Positions 34,496 through 50,029 of a DNA stretch of 64,000 bases are shown here, piece by piece (within the stretch, counting starts at the first letter, position 1; the number at the start of each line of letters is the position of its first letter). The notes beneath the pieces were generated by a model that was not told the origin of the DNA, ran no database searches, and worked only from the letters and a program-made list of their open reading frames with translations. The position numbers and the translations under genes were made by a program. This stretch comes from Saccoglossus kowalevskii (lineage: Eukaryota > Hemichordata > Enteropneusta > Harrimaniidae): assembly GCF_000003605.2 (NCBI RefSeq), contig NW_003123423.1, forward strand, positions 11,295 to 75,294, read 5' to 3'.

Positions 34496-37400
34496 TGAGT
34501 GTGAACACAATTTGCGATTCAAATGAATGATGCTATTGGCGCATGCGTTGTAAGTTTGAATAACAGCCGTGACGCTGCAGGACAAGTACAGAGTGTCATA
34601 TTTCAGTCGATCGTCGAATGAGTGGTGTGCTGCAACACGATTATAAAATCCGTAGGCAAAACAGCTAAAAATTGCAATGATGAAAGGAAATGACAGAGCT
34701 AGTTATTACTATGAAGTATAATTTAATCAAATGTATATTTCTCTTGTTTAATATAGTCACCAGACATGAATAATTAAACAAAACAACAAAGCACGTGGGC
34801 TTTCTTGTATTGAATATATCATGACTGCAACTACACGTGACAATGTACGATCATACGGTTTATGACTTTAAGACTGACAAGACCTGAATGTCACAGTTCC
34901 CTTCATTTGATTACAAAATAGTCATAATGTTGAAGTAGTACATGGAACATCTGGATGGATATGTACTCTATGTGGGTAAAATTCATCATGAAGTGATTTC
35001 CCATAATCTTATATCTAATATTGTACTGCCATTGTCCAGAATCCCAGAGTAAACAAGTGCAACAAAACTGCTAGTATGTGTCATACATGTCTACGTGCTC
35101 AGGAAACTGCATTCGTACATCTGAGTGAATCTTGATGTACAAGTGGATGTCCTTGTAAGTTCAAGTCTTAACTGGACTTGGGATTGTTTCAATGTCACCA
35201 GTAACCAACAGAATCATTGTAAAAGTACCATTTCTTAGTAACATATTATGGTTTCTTATTTAAAATGTATTCACTGTACAAACATCTGTTAATAAACAGT
35301 TGTAAATACAAAGCCATGTTTTCAGAAAAAAGTAATAATTAAAAAAGCCAGTATAGATAAAGGTTGGTCTGCTCATAACCTTTAATGCAGAAGTAACAAT
35401 ACTTCTTAGTGTAGTGATATTACTAAGTTTCATTCAATATCATAAGGTTTAAGATAATGTAAACTATTTACTTTTCACTGCTAGAAATGGCATTTGTGTG
35501 CGAAAACATTTTACGAAAGTCACTGACACTCCATGTTGTAGAACCCCAGACAAAATTTAACAAAATTCTGCAATGTTCACAGACTTATATGTAATTGGCA
35601 CACATTAGACTCGTGAAATGGAAGCAGTTTAAAGCACCACTGTTGTCTCTGTTGTTAGTTGAAAATAATTATAAGCACAAATAGGTTTGATCGAACACAC
35701 ATGGGAACATAAGACATGACATAGAAAATATTTAAAATTAATTCAAGGATATTTACAAACTGTAAATATGTAAATATAACACTAGGAATAAATTTTGGAC
35801 AAGTGAAAGAACAAAACATTTCATATTAGTATAGCGGTATTGACAAAGGTTTAAACCCCAAACTGCAGATGTTTGTGAATATTTCCACATCACTTATAGA
35901 TATATACCAATCTGAGTGGTTCTACAGATTATTAGTGTCTGTTGAACAATTACAGATGTTTTTGAGAAACAAGAGCAAAAATTGGCCTTTCATCATATCT
36001 CTGAACTTGGTTCAGTGGTAGATGGAAAGATCGTATAATTATTGATATGAAACTTCTCAACAAATTTAAATTTTATTAAGTCAGTTTTCTGTATGAACAC
36101 AGAACAAATATCATTAACTTTTGAGTGAGACACATTTAGCATTAGTTGGTTTGCATGAACTAACTTTGCTAGGCAGAAAAAAATCCTGCATTCCAACTGG
36201 GCAACACAGGGACAGAAGTTGTAGTGGTTTGTTTGTAAGACATCAACACATTGAGATACAATTTGTTTATTGCTAAGAAGGGTGATGTTGATTCACATCA
36301 GCTCTCACGTAATAATGGTTTACTTAAAATGCACTGCCAATGGACAATCTGCATCTGGGGTAAATACACCGAACCAATGCACGAATTTCCAACCACAAAC
36401 CGGATAGGGATGGAAGTATGAACACGACATTCTTATTATTGATTGGATGGAGGGATTTCTCGCACCACAGGCTGTGCTAGCCTTACTGGCTTGCAAAAGC
36501 TCTAAATTCTGTAATCTAAAAATGTGTTTGTATGCAAAACACCTTAAAGTGCACGGACATATGTCGGTGCAATTCATGTGATAACCAAGAGGAAGAAGAT
36601 ATGAACACTGAACAGATGGATGAACCATGTGACAATTCTGAAATGATAATGTAGACGTTGAAAGACAATAAGTTATAGCATTATTGCTACTGATATTATG
36701 CTTAAGATATTGGACAGATTGGTTTATTGTATTGGTGTTTAATCAATCGATTATCTATTTAACTGTACACACGTTTTATAATGGTAATACATGTGTGTAA
36801 ACAGATACGAGATATTATATCTTTAATTATTCACATTGGCAACCAAAGTCATTAAAATATACAATCATTTGATGATGGAAAAACCTTGTAAAGTTGCTTT
36901 TTATGTACAAACCCTCAACTTCAGAGTCTATGCAACTGATAATATTAATGATAGAGGACAATAATTGTAATAATATACAACAAACATGCCCCGAACATAT
37001 ACGCCTGATTTTTAAACAATTCAAAATCACTGGATACAATACGATAGCTAATTACGTATACTCGCTACTTATGTAAATCATTTGCATACGTTAGCATAGC
37101 AGCATTTACATACGTGGCCTATACCAGAACTGAAGGAAGTTAAATGCCCTTTCTAACACACATATGGGATAATTCAGGTATGTATGTAATAATATATTAT
37201 ATCAAAAATACATTTGACCCTTGACCTCATTAACCGGTGTGCTACAAAATTGACGCTGTTAACAGGAGTTTCTGAAATTTACACATCAATACCTTTCTAA
37301 TGATACCACCGAACATTTTCCCCCTTTTGTTGGTGCCACCTCAAGAAGTTCAACAACCTCACTTGAACCCGCTTAGCAGACCAATTAGATAGATGTCATA

Positions 37401-40400
37401 TATTTGTTTGGCGGGAGAATTTGTCAATTTTAGACTCGTTGACTCGTCACGTTCAAAGTCGTATTGATAGAGGCAAACGTACTACAACATATCACAACAC
37501 GACATACCAGTGCATTTTCTTTGAAATTGATATAGCATGACGTCATAAACAATGTGTCATAAATCGTCCTTTCTAAATATCATCCATCCACGCAGGAAGT
37601 GAGAACAACTGGTTAAAACGTGACACGTCAAACACTCGGGGATGATGACATTGTCAGTTAATTGGCGCCGTGACATCTCACTCACAGCTACCGCAATTAC
37701 TTGCACAATTGCGGTGCAATAAAGAGATAACTCTATACGCAGTTTATAGTACGTTTTTTATGAAGCTGTGTGATGGGAAAAATAGTATGCCAGATATCCT
37801 CATAAAGATACTCATAAAAAACGAAAATAGAGGTCGTCTCCTTTTCAGTTATCAATCATAATTGCCCGCAGTCGTTCTAACCCATTAGACGCCCCATGCA
37901 TGCCAATGGGAACAATTCATAGCGGATATGCTAATATTATTGAAAAAACCGCCACAGTGATCGCGCAGCGTAATGTTCGATACGAGCGTCATGCGACGTA
38001 TACGACGCGTTAAAAACATCTTGTTTATTTACACGTATGGACGTAACGTATCATTCATAGTGTCAAAGAGGGCGCTTAACATTGCAATATTAGTAAAAAA
38101 ACAACTAAAAACGCTCAAGTCAAAAGATTACGTATACGGCAGAATTAGCCAGCGTACATAAGACACCAAATAGTGAATTGGTAGCGATCTTGAAGACACG
38201 ACTAACAGTCAAAACAAAGATTGCTTTACGAACATCGCCACGGGCTTCACATTGATTCATTACGTCGAACGCGCGGACAAATAAGAGAACGTAAACACGT
38301 CGGTAGACTGCTGATTTAAGGCAATTCTGTAATTTGAACCTGCTTTAATAGGAATTACATTAGTTTAGTAATGTTATGGATATTGGCAAGCATAAAACAG
38401 GGGTTCATTTTATATCCGTTTGGAATTGCAACCACTCTACACTTAATGACTAGAATGCCTGTAGCGGTTTTTGCAAATAATTGAAGAAGGCAGTCACTGT
38501 ACGTGTCTCAAACCATAGTACTCCACGAGATGGTTTTAATATGGTAACCTCAACTGTTTGTTTGAAGTTTTAATTGCTACTAGTATTTTGTTATTCTCTG
38601 CACTGGTCTTATCCACGTAACTCCCCCAGCTCTTATCTATCTAATCCCGCGAAGGTGGGCAGAAACGCAAATATGTAGTGCGCCGGTGACATTTGTTTTG
38701 TTATTATGATATAGTGACGTAAATATGACTACGTACGAACTTGTTACATCGTGTGCATAATATTAAGGATGTGACCCAGTACATTTTGTTTGTCCATGTT
38801 GCATGTCTAGCTGCGTTAGGTGAGAAGGTGTCAATTTCAAATTAACACAACTTATAAACCTGTATATTTGACCAAGTATTTTACAAATGCCACATTCACG
38901 ACCGTAAAACCATTTATTTTTACTAGCTATTAATTTCACTATTTTGATTACATTGTGATTACATTCACTGGATCTAAACTTTGAGAATTTGTCAGTGAAA
39001 CAATGAGTTTTTTTTACATATTCAATGGCATATTCGAGTGAATTTAATTAAACGGATTTTACTCGGCAAGTATAGCGGAACTTTAAAAACACCCAGTGAA
39101 CAATTAATGCAATTATTCGCATTCGCACCGTATTTTTGCAGTATTATCCACACGCTTGTGCCATTTCTGGAGTTCCGCGTTCCTAACACTATCATAACCG
39201 CCACACCGCCACAAGTATAGCTAACTTATGTTTCAGTAAAATTTACTGACTCGAGAGAATCTGTATATTTCTATACGGGCTTAGCGTGGTTCTACAGCTT
39301 TCTGTGATTAATATCTAACTCAACTAGTGTCATGGGACGCAAGTAAAATGATTTCCCGTCCAGCATGTTGTTGTATTACAAATGTATATGTATATTTCAA
39401 CTAGCACCGATTGTCTCAACACATTGGCAATAAATATTTATATATTATAATGCAACACACAGGGAAGGAAGGCACTCACGTGGCCGGTCACGTGGCATCA
39501 ATTAAACCGCTTTAAAAGCAATTTTGCTCACAGAGTGGCTATCAAAATTTTATAGATATATTGTGATATATACATTAAGAAAAGAAATCACATGAGTTAT
39601 TCGATGCCGAGAAAGCCATTAATTCTATATAGTATAGTCACTATAAAATCAAGTCCCAGAAATCAGAAAAACAATAGATCCCTTAAATTTCATAACCTAG
39701 GTCTAAATATCACGATTGGTAAGCGTGAGCAACAAGTTTTCGGTCAATTACATGGGAAAAAAAACATTTCCAGAAGCGGAAATATGTTTGAAAACGCTGT
39801 AGCAGACTAAATCGTTCACCCTTTCCATTGGGAATTATAATACACGTTGTGTGCGAATATTCAATTTGTGTTGATGATCGCTTCACAGCTAAGCGATACA
39901 ACGCAAGCCGTCCATTAGTCTAGAATTGAAAAAGCAAATGAAATATTCATTACTCATCGGGTGGTAAGTATCCTCTCGTACTTACTTGGCGCTTCGACGC
40001 TGCGTCACTCGTAAATTTAACATAACACACACTTGAAAACGCGTACTTAAGAATACTTAACCTGAATTGAAATAGACATAAAAACATGCATGATAGTTTT
40101 CATAACAAGCCCAAGAACATAATGTGCTACCTGGAAGGGATAAATGACAATAACGCCTACCTCAAGGACGTAAGATCTTGTTATAGAAAGTATTTGCATG
40201 GAAGTTTATTGATTAAGAGGTGAAACAATTATTACTCTAAAGAACCAAATGCGACGTAATACACATAAACTAATTAATGGAGAAGATTAGGAACAATCAA
40301 TTGATATCGACGTGAAATACAGTGGTATTCTTCTCTAAAATCGATGTTTCAATTTACGTGTAACCAGAAAATAGAGCTCGTTCATCAATGTATCAGACTG

Positions 40401-43400
40401 CGACTGAAAGTTTCAGGAAGATCGGAAAATGAAACAGAACTACTCGTGAATTATAACAAGACATTAATATTTATTGTATTTTAAAACGCAATTCAGTAAA
40501 ATCCTAACAAATAATTGTGTTTTATGGTGTTTTCAATAAATCAGGTATATCTGATATAAAACAGTCGAACGCAATTAACGACCAACAGATGCAATTTGGG
40601 TGTGTACGTAAAGCGATTTGATTAGCTTACAAATACGGCATTGGTGAATAGTTATCTTTTACCATTATCATTAATAACACAATTTGTGAAGCAATTTTCG
40701 GGTGATTCATAAATGTACATTAACAAACTGCTCGTGTTTATAGTGTAACCATGGCGACTGTCGTGCTCATCAAGCTCTATGCGACAGACGCTGAATTGAG
40801 CTAAACAGTGTATAAACGATTTCCCGTGTCTCGCCAAAAAGGAAGACAATTACATTAATTGTTGTATTAAATATAATTTTCTCCGTGTGATCAACATTTC
40901 AAAACGCGCTTGACTTCACAATCATTGGGAAAATGTCGTCTCTGAAAGATAAAATTATGATTAACAACGTTCAAATCAAACACACAACACCTGGCAATTA
41001 CGGCAAGGTGATGTGGACGCGTGTAACAAGATTGCCCGTTGACAAAATGGAAACAATCTTATAAGGTTTCATCGAGGAATAATTATTACTTGCGTTATGT
41101 TTAAGACGACTCATTAAATGTACTGCGTCGTATTTGATACGGCCCCATTCAACTTCCCATTTTGAAATGTGAACTTCGGTACACATTTCAACTGATTTTA
41201 TGGTAATGCCTTTAAAATATGAACAAGTTCAGGCACCCATTCTTTTTTCTCAGTTTATTAGATGGTACTTCTCGCTCAACCAACAAAATATCAAACATTT
41301 GTAGTTTCTTTCAAAAAAATTCCAAATTTTTACTACACGCATTCATCCTTAATTAATCTACACCTCGTATTTCCGAGGAAAAAAACGTTATTACATATCG
41401 ACGTCGTAATATTTTTCAACGCGGTTAAGTGTAAGTAGTGTCAGGTTTCCAAGTCGCGTAGAAAGTAACTCCCCGAGAGAATTGTCGTAATCCGCAATAA
41501 CCCGTGCGTTTCGTTCCAACGACAGTACCATATACGTTATCGGCACAAGTGTTACGAGTTATATAATCAATAAAATGAAGTGGAAATAACTAAACGAATA
41601 ACAAATAATTAAAGCAATTGCTCAGCGTAGCTCATATACATCAATTGTGTTTCCTATATAAACTACATCAGTGAATATGTTAAGGGAATTTGACAACAAC
41701 CTCAGCGTTGAACAAAATACCCCCAAAAAAGAAATATTGTTAATCCTCTGTAATACGATAATCGCCCTAATCCCCAGAACCATGAACAAAAATTTGACAC
41801 TAATCCTTCGGTTTACGCGACTGAATTTGACACCACGAGCACATCGCGTCAATGTATAACATAATAATATTCAGTGGCGGGGGTACGGGCGGGGGTCGTG
41901 AATAGATTGTTCTGTTCATAAAATCGTATATTGTGAATTTGTGTTAATTTAAAAATGGTTATCGAATAGTAATGATATACACTGTATACATAACATTATT
42001 TGATAATATTGAATAACGTGAATGAGATCAAAATATGACAAATCCCTCGCCGACTGATTAAACATATCTGCATTCACACAATGTCTTTTAAAAGCGTCGT
42101 GTGCTTTAAACGTACAAAACATGAGATAACTTGTGTGGCCGAATTTCTTGAGGAGTATTGACGCTGTTTGTAGTTTCCAAAAAGTTATTCGAGCGCACGT
42201 CGTGCTTACACGTCGATCTTTTGGAAGGCGAAGCGGGCATGTGTTATGGTTCTGTAAACTATTGGAATTGCGATATTCACAAATAGTAATGTGACTAAAA
42301 ATGCAGTTTCTGACAACTTGACATTATCATTATCTTGATTAAAAAAACGGAAAACTTTTCATAATTGAACGGGTCATGCTTTACTTATTTTCTATGGAGT
42401 CAGCGTAAAAAAAACATATTAATCTATTTCCCGTGTATGATGTTTTATTAATAGCACTATTCACAAGGTATCAGCAATTAGCAAAAAAAAATCAGCAATC
42501 AACAAAAAAAAAATTCTTGGAACTGTATTGATCAACTATTTTGCTAATAACGTTGCAACGGCTTTTACATGCAATAATACTTATTACGACAAGACCAAGG
42601 CGCTGTGTTTCCAAGCTACAATACACGACAAATAAACCCAAATACTTAATTAATCTAGGAAGTACAATATTCGTGTCTATAAGTCGGGAAACACCAAAAG
42701 ATGAATATGCTCGGTGCACCGGAACCAGAACTCCTCGGGCCAAATATATTTATTGCTTTCCGATTTTTAATATCTCTTCGAAGTCTAATGTTTTTTAAGT
42801 TCAGCATGGTTCTAATAATTGGAGAGAGATGCCTACAGGCAGCAAGGGCGCTTATTTTAAATAAATAACAAATCGTTGACGAATCTAGCGAGGAGTGTAC
42901 GAGTGTACGTTACCATAACCTCGCAGTCATACGTAGTGTCGGATATTTGTAGCTTAGTCGAAATGCGGAAAGAAGCATCCCAAAACCAGTATGGTGTTTT
43001 ACAAGCCGATGGCTGATGACATGCGAGGTATTTTCAAATTAAACACTTAACAACGTCAACGCAGTCTAATTTGCATCTATGATTTCTTCATCCGCCTTAA
43101 TGTATTTGTATATTAGTTCAATACACTACTGATTGCTAGAAGAATCTACAACATGATCATCTAGATCTATAGTTACGTTGAGAGTCAAAATGAAAAGTGT
43201 TATTGTTTACACCAGAAAAGTAACAATGCTGTCACTTCAATTAAACGCGACCTACTACATTAATAAACATTTTTAATTAATCGAAAAGAATTGCAACATT
43301 TCGTGACTGTATATTATTTTCTAAATGAGTTTCGGTCAATGCGTGTGTGTTTGTAAAATGTATGTATAAAGTACGCGAAAAAAAAAGAATTAACGCGAAA

Positions 43401-46400
43401 ACTTGAACCCATTAACCACATACTTGTAAAATGCACACTTTGCCTAATGAGTGAAAATTTTTTCATGAAATGTTGTTTCAAAGGAAATCAATAGATCGAT
43501 ACATACCTGACAAATATAAAAATATCTATTATGTCAAATACAATATTTTGAAAGGAACTTTTTTATTGGGTAGTATAATGACGCCAGAGATCACGAATGT
43601 ACACGTTCTTTCGGGTTCTACTCAGCACGAGAAAACACAATTAATTGGAGATAAACTGTCAATCTCGATTTTATTTTTATTTTCTTTATTTTTTATTCAT
43701 ATCCCCCCAAAAATAGTGCACTTCTGTTCACAATTCTCTCTGAAAGATGGTGCGATGGCAGGGTGTTTATCAGTATAGACAGAGATCTGTGTTGAAACTT
43801 CTGTTTGACGTAACTCCTATATGTATGACAATATATCTCATATTGGAACAGACACATGTTATGTATAGTAATAACTTCTGAAGTCGCATACCAACGGGTG
43901 CATCTGATCAGTAAAAGTTTCGGAACATTTAAAAGCTCTAGATATTCTTAAACATTTTCAAGAAATATGGTTCAATCGAAAGAATGAAAAGGATTAAATA
44001 GGGGGTAAACCGATGACTTTGACATTTCCCTGAAACGTTTTCCACCATTCCGATGTTTTTTTTTAAATTCAAAATTTAAAAACAAGTTTGGTTACTCAAA
44101 TCCTGCCACATTTGAGTAAATTCATGTGTTGAATAGTAATCGGGAATGGAACTCATTATGCCCACAAATAAGATTGAAAATAACAATCTTTTGTTACTTG
44201 GCGTAAATCATGTCATGAACAGTCCCCATATTTACAGGTCGACATTTACGTTACACTCACTGTGTATTCGATGATTCATTCTTATTTGATATGTATTGAT
44301 CAGCTATGAAAAAAATCGAACGTATAAAATTCAATAAGTATTGCGTTACTTGCATATTATATCATTATTGCTGTATAGTGACATTCAATCAATATTGTAG
44401 TTTTATCAGTGGTTTAAGGGTAGGCAAAACAATGAGTTATCGTGTTTCCTGGTCATGAGTATCGTTGCTTGCAATCAGGTTTAATATTACAAATATTTTT
44501 AAAAGTTTGTTTTATTGGTGATCATTCAGTACAGTAATATAACCATTTCAATGATATGTACATGTAGACCTCCTCGAAATCTTTTCCATTTGACAGTTCA
44601 TTTATTAAAGAAATCGCGGAAATGACAATCGGAATATATGTTTTTCGAGCCTAACTAAAACCATAAACCCGTGTCAAAACTGAATATATGTACAAGCGGC
44701 TCAATAAAAAAAAAACACTGAATGTCAAAGACAAGGAATGCCATGCATTCAAGAGACTGTGTGTTGTACAATGTCACGGAGTCAAGGTATATCATGTATG
44801 TACGTGCTAACTGGGTCACAATTAAAACACCCGACATTACGCTTAATTGCACAAACAACACTTTGTGGGATTAATGTAAAAATAAATTTCACAAACCTAT
44901 TCTATCATGTTTCAGCTTGTGTTGATTCTACATTACCTGTTAGTTTAGCAAAATTTGTATATGATATTCAGTTTTTAAAACTCAGGGGTTTTTATATTTG
45001 ATTTTTAATTTCACAATTCCTGTCAATGGCGTCACAAAAACAAAAATATTAGAAAAGATATTTCATAGAATTTATTGAAATAAAACAAAAACAGAATGTT
45101 TTACTGTTTACCCGATTTTATTATTTTTAGAAGGTGGTAACTACAATTTTGTTATATGCTATTCGCTGGGGAGGCGGAATGTCATATTAATATTGCACCA
45201 GGTACTGCACTAGAATGCGTACAACATGCGTGTTGTAAAATTATATAACGCTTAGCCTAACATAAACGAGGTAATTTTAACTAATTATCGGTTTATTGTG
45301 CCATCAATAAACATGATGATCCTAAAAGCGATCGACAACTTATCTAGATGATAAAACATGAGTTTATTCTAAATACATTGACTCGCATGATTTGAGCGTA
45401 CTAGTATTTTATGATCTAAGAATTCATGTATTACATGAGGTTGGAACATCTTGATGTTCCCGGCGTCTCTGACGGTTGTCCACCTTGGTCACAATAGTGA
45501 CAACACGAAGAATACAAACAAATACAGCTACCGATTGTTATAGTATATAGGAACGCAAGTTGTGCAAGTTTGTGTGCGTGCAGTCTATATACTTCCACAC
45601 TCACCGTAATCCATACACGTACTGTACCACGAGTTATCATCATAGTAGATGTCATCTTCTGACTGCTATGTGTGGACGATCGGGTCTCATACGCGTTGAT
45701 TGGTTGTGGTCGAAGTAAGCAAGCTCGTTCTCAGTGTATTCACTCACAGACGTAAAGTCATCAACTATTCGCAAATGTCGGAAAAAAGGAATATCTTTTG
45801 CAATTGCCGTGGACACATCCCACTAGTCACGTGATCATCACCGGAAGATATATATTGTGTTTGATGTACGTTTAAATTATGCGCAACCGCTATTTTTTTT
45901 CAGGGTGACGTCACCGACGTTTATCAGTAAATTTATCATCGATTGGATTAGATAAAAGCGTTCACCGGAAGTTATGTAACATGTGATCTTTACGTCACCT
46001 ATGTGCGCGCACACCACGACAGGTGCGAGTTTAATATAACAACATAACACCGTACATATTAACGAAAGCCGTATAAAACAACAATGACTTCACCCAAAAA
46101 GTCCAACTATCAAACGAAACCCGCGGATATTAAGCTTCCGTTTCAGGAGATAATGCTTGATATTATTAAATATTCATAAGGTGTTAAATGAATTTGCCGA
46201 CATAAAATGAGTTAACACCTTGGTGATAAATTATGAAATAAGCGAGCAAAGGAAAATAAGAATCCAAAAACGGCTAAGCTGTTTACGTTGCCGTGGTTAC
46301 TGTCAACAAAAATCTCGGCATTCGATTTGCTGTATCATAGGTTCGTTACCTGAATTAAGGTCGGTTTTTAAAACTAAGTTAAAAAGGTGATATAACAATG

Positions 46401-48457
46401 CATATGTTTGAACAAATAGTAATTGAAATGCGATACACACGACTTATGACCAACAGAGTGTGTTTAGTTGGGACGCTGAACCAGTCCGAAATTTGCCTAC
46501 AGTATTTTGAAATACAGTTTCTACATTAAATAAGATAAACCAATGCCGATATTGCATGAGTAGATCGATCAAAACTTAAACCTTCAAGTTGTTGATAGCG
46601 ACTACAGAATCAAAGTAAACATTAAAACTCGCATACAAATGTATGTTCTATAAATATATACGGGGTGATAGGCTGTAGGTAGAATGCGTATATAACACTG
46701 AAAAACATTTAGCTAGCGTGTTATTTTAGCTGATTAAGCGTGTGTAATTTCGCTAAATCAATACGTCGCTAATTTAATATAAAGCATAGTTTAATAATGA
46801 GCTCATAGCATTTAGCTAAATTAAGATTCTGTTAATTCATGCGTTGACGCAAATTCGCTAAAGGTGGCATTTCAACTCGTTTTACAGTATACTTTATAGA
46901 ATAGTATTACACCGCACGCTGAAAATAACAACAATCCTCGACTTTTTAGGATTGCGTTTTTATCAGGTTAGAGTTCGGAATACGAGAGTATCGCAAAATT
47001 GACCTAATCCCAGCGGTGCTTGATAGCAAAATACCACAATGACGTCATATTATCGAATACAATGATGCACAAAATGACGGATCTGTAAACAACAATGGTT
47101 TGCAAATTACACCGATATATGGCACAATAGCTAACAAGTTAATCCTTTAATGATGTGAGCGTCGGCATCTGATAGATTGACCCTGACATTATGAATAGGA
47201 ATCTGAATGTTTTCACCGAAGACAGATCGATCATACGAGATGCGCTCGGGTTTAATGAACACGTCTGAATCTTTAACATCTCTCGACTGGTTGTCAAATA
47301 TACCTACGCGACTATTACTCGACAGGAAGATATTGGCGATTTCCGCTCGAAGTTGTTTCCCGGGCCAATTACTGAATTTTGAAATCGATGCCCGCGTTAA
47401 TGTTGTTTACAACCTAAGAGAAAATTGTAATTGCAGCTAAATGCGCGTATAAATTACTGCCTTGATATGATGACATTGTAATGATGATACCATGTTGTTA
47501 CATCGATTTTGTCTGAAAAAGTCACGTAAATCCCGACTATGCACACAATATCAATTTAAGTAATTTAAGAATAATCAAATCTGTTGTCAATATGATATAA
47601 ATTATGAGAAATTTACTCAGTCATGGTAAATAATGTATGGTAATAGAGTCACTGATTATAAAGCTATAAAAACACACGCGTGATCAGGGCCAGATGGTTC
47701 AATGATTGAAGCTGAAATTTGTATCGTCATTCTCTCATGCACGAGAACGGTGGTTACATACGAACGTAGCTCAAATCGGTACTATTGACATGGATCACAA
47801 AACATGACATGACGTCATCTTTAGCATGTGTATACTGACTCTGAACAGAATAACTGGACCGCGAAGAACTTTCATGAACACCATGGTCAACCATGCTCTC
47901 CAGTCGGTCATATTTATTCGGACCACAAAAGAAACAAAATTTCGCGCACTTTCCCTATTGTACGATACAAAACAATACTGTACAAGTAACCTGTAGAATA
48001 CTGTGTGGGTAATATTTTTTATATCGATTTTTGTTGCATTTGCAGCAAATAGTTACCAAGCAATGAGAAATCTATAGGTTTGAATATACCCACAGCTGGC
48101 TTCACATGCATTGTGCATAGTTCATATGGTGCTTACACCAGGATTTAATTACAGCACCTAGGCGGTATGTGGTTACAGCTTAATGTTCCGAGTAATCGCA
48201 AGAAATTGATCAGTGGTCAACTAGAGACTGAAATTATAATTAATTTGTTTATTTCAATTTCTCCTGACGTCAAATAGAATACACTGGTGAAACACGGTAG
48301 TAACTGTGGGTGAAAGGATGTTTTGGAGTGTAGTTTACATTGTATATGGAGTGGTAGGGTCGGGTGTAATGTGTTCATTTCCAACTATTATGAAGTCACG
48401 TAGAATTTCACTTAATTTATTTTTGCTGACATGTTTTCAAGCATTACATGTGAATCC
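34496..48457. other. Long spacer upstream of the adhesion GPCR
   Basis: About 14 kb without a recognisable exon. Scattered open frames of 60-102 codons resemble no family and are AT-rich chance frames. The promoter of the adhesion GPCR should lie next to 34495, but I saw no clear core element. A degenerate stretch at 37950-38040 resembles part of the TTAA element family. I see no other structured feature. Confidence 0.5.
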
Positions 48458-49327
48458 NNNNNNNNNNNNNNNNNNNNNNNNNNNNNNNNNNNNNNNNNNN
48501 NNNNNNNNNNNNNNNNNNNNNNNNNNNNNNNNNNNNNNNNNNNNNNNNNNNNNNNNNNNNNNNNNNNNNNNNNNNNNNNNNNNNNNNNNNNNNNNNNNNN
48601 NNNNNNNNNNNNNNNNNNNNNNNNNNNNNNNNNNNNNNNNNNNNNNNNNNNNNNNNNNNNNNNNNNNNNNNNNNNNNNNNNNNNNNNNNNNNNNNNNNNN
48701 NNNNNNNNNNNNNNNNNNNNNNNNNNNNNNNNNNNNNNNNNNNNNNNNNNNNNNNNNNNNNNNNNNNNNNNNNNNNNNNNNNNNNNNNNNNNNNNNNNNN
48801 NNNNNNNNNNNNNNNNNNNNNNNNNNNNNNNNNNNNNNNNNNNNNNNNNNNNNNNNNNNNNNNNNNNNNNNNNNNNNNNNNNNNNNNNNNNNNNNNNNNN
48901 NNNNNNNNNNNNNNNNNNNNNNNNNNNNNNNNNNNNNNNNNNNNNNNNNNNNNNNNNNNNNNNNNNNNNNNNNNNNNNNNNNNNNNNNNNNNNNNNNNNN
49001 NNNNNNNNNNNNNNNNNNNNNNNNNNNNNNNNNNNNNNNNNNNNNNNNNNNNNNNNNNNNNNNNNNNNNNNNNNNNNNNNNNNNNNNNNNNNNNNNNNNN
49101 NNNNNNNNNNNNNNNNNNNNNNNNNNNNNNNNNNNNNNNNNNNNNNNNNNNNNNNNNNNNNNNNNNNNNNNNNNNNNNNNNNNNNNNNNNNNNNNNNNNN
49201 NNNNNNNNNNNNNNNNNNNNNNNNNNNNNNNNNNNNNNNNNNNNNNNNNNNNNNNNNNNNNNNNNNNNNNNNNNNNNNNNNNNNNNNNNNNNNNNNNNNN
49301 NNNNNNNNNNNNNNNNNNNNNNNNNNN
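48458..49327. other. Assembly gap of 870 unknown bases
   Basis: The sequence is a run of N. Open frames reported across it are artefacts of unknown bases. Short open frames abut both edges (from 48306 on the left, to 49607 on the right) but match nothing I recognise. Confidence 0.99.
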
Positions 49328-50029
49328 TTGGTTACCGGTTAAATTTTGCTAATTTGGCGTTGGTAATCTTTATTTGGAACTGAGTAACGCCGCAACGTCG
49401 CCAGCAGAATCCTCATGGTATATCGATGTTGATGGTTGCGGCTCCATATTAATCGGAGATTTTACTGCGGGTCCAGGCAGCGGGTGGATCTTCCGAGAGC
49501 CCTTCAAGATTTATAAAACTCAGTTTCCAGGTGGTCAACAAACATTAAGTTCTCCCAATCCTAGTATTCTATGTGATGTACATCTAACATGCCAAAAATG
49601 CTGGTGACCGATTTGAACCTGACAAAAATACTTGAAATAGATACCAGGAAGGGGAGGGGGGGGGGGGGTAAAAGAAAAGTTATATAACATTTTATTATTC
49701 AATAATTTATTAAAATACATAAGTTTGTCCAACTCCCTGTGATACAACACCTCAGACATAACTCATTGTACTCGCTTGAGTGTGGGCAAAAAGTTACTAC
49801 TAGTATTTGAATTTTTGATATCTTTTTTCATTAATGAGAAAGTTGACCCCGAAGTTAGAGTAACTGTTCAGCAGGAATGGCTTTTTAACTCTTCTGTGAT
49901 TTTTTTGGCTTGGCTGATTTTGTTCATTCATACTTGACAGGCAGGTCGTACCATCACTAATTGGAATCAAAGAAAGCTTAGAAAGAACTCCCGTGTGCCT
50001 CAGTTTTGGAGACACATTAAAAATTAATT

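Noticed and set aside
45605-45665. Possible minus-strand exon reading DDIYYDDNSWYSTCMDYG before a GTGAGT donor
   Set aside because: The acceptor has no pyrimidine tract, the piece is only about 20 codons and it fits no neighbouring gene.
48306-49352. Open frames of 303-348 codons on the plus strand
   Set aside because: They run through the 870 unknown bases; only a few dozen codons are real and these match no family.
49374-49607. 77-codon plus-strand frame right of the gap
   Set aside because: No domain, no clear splice signals and it is followed by poly-G; not enough to support a gene.
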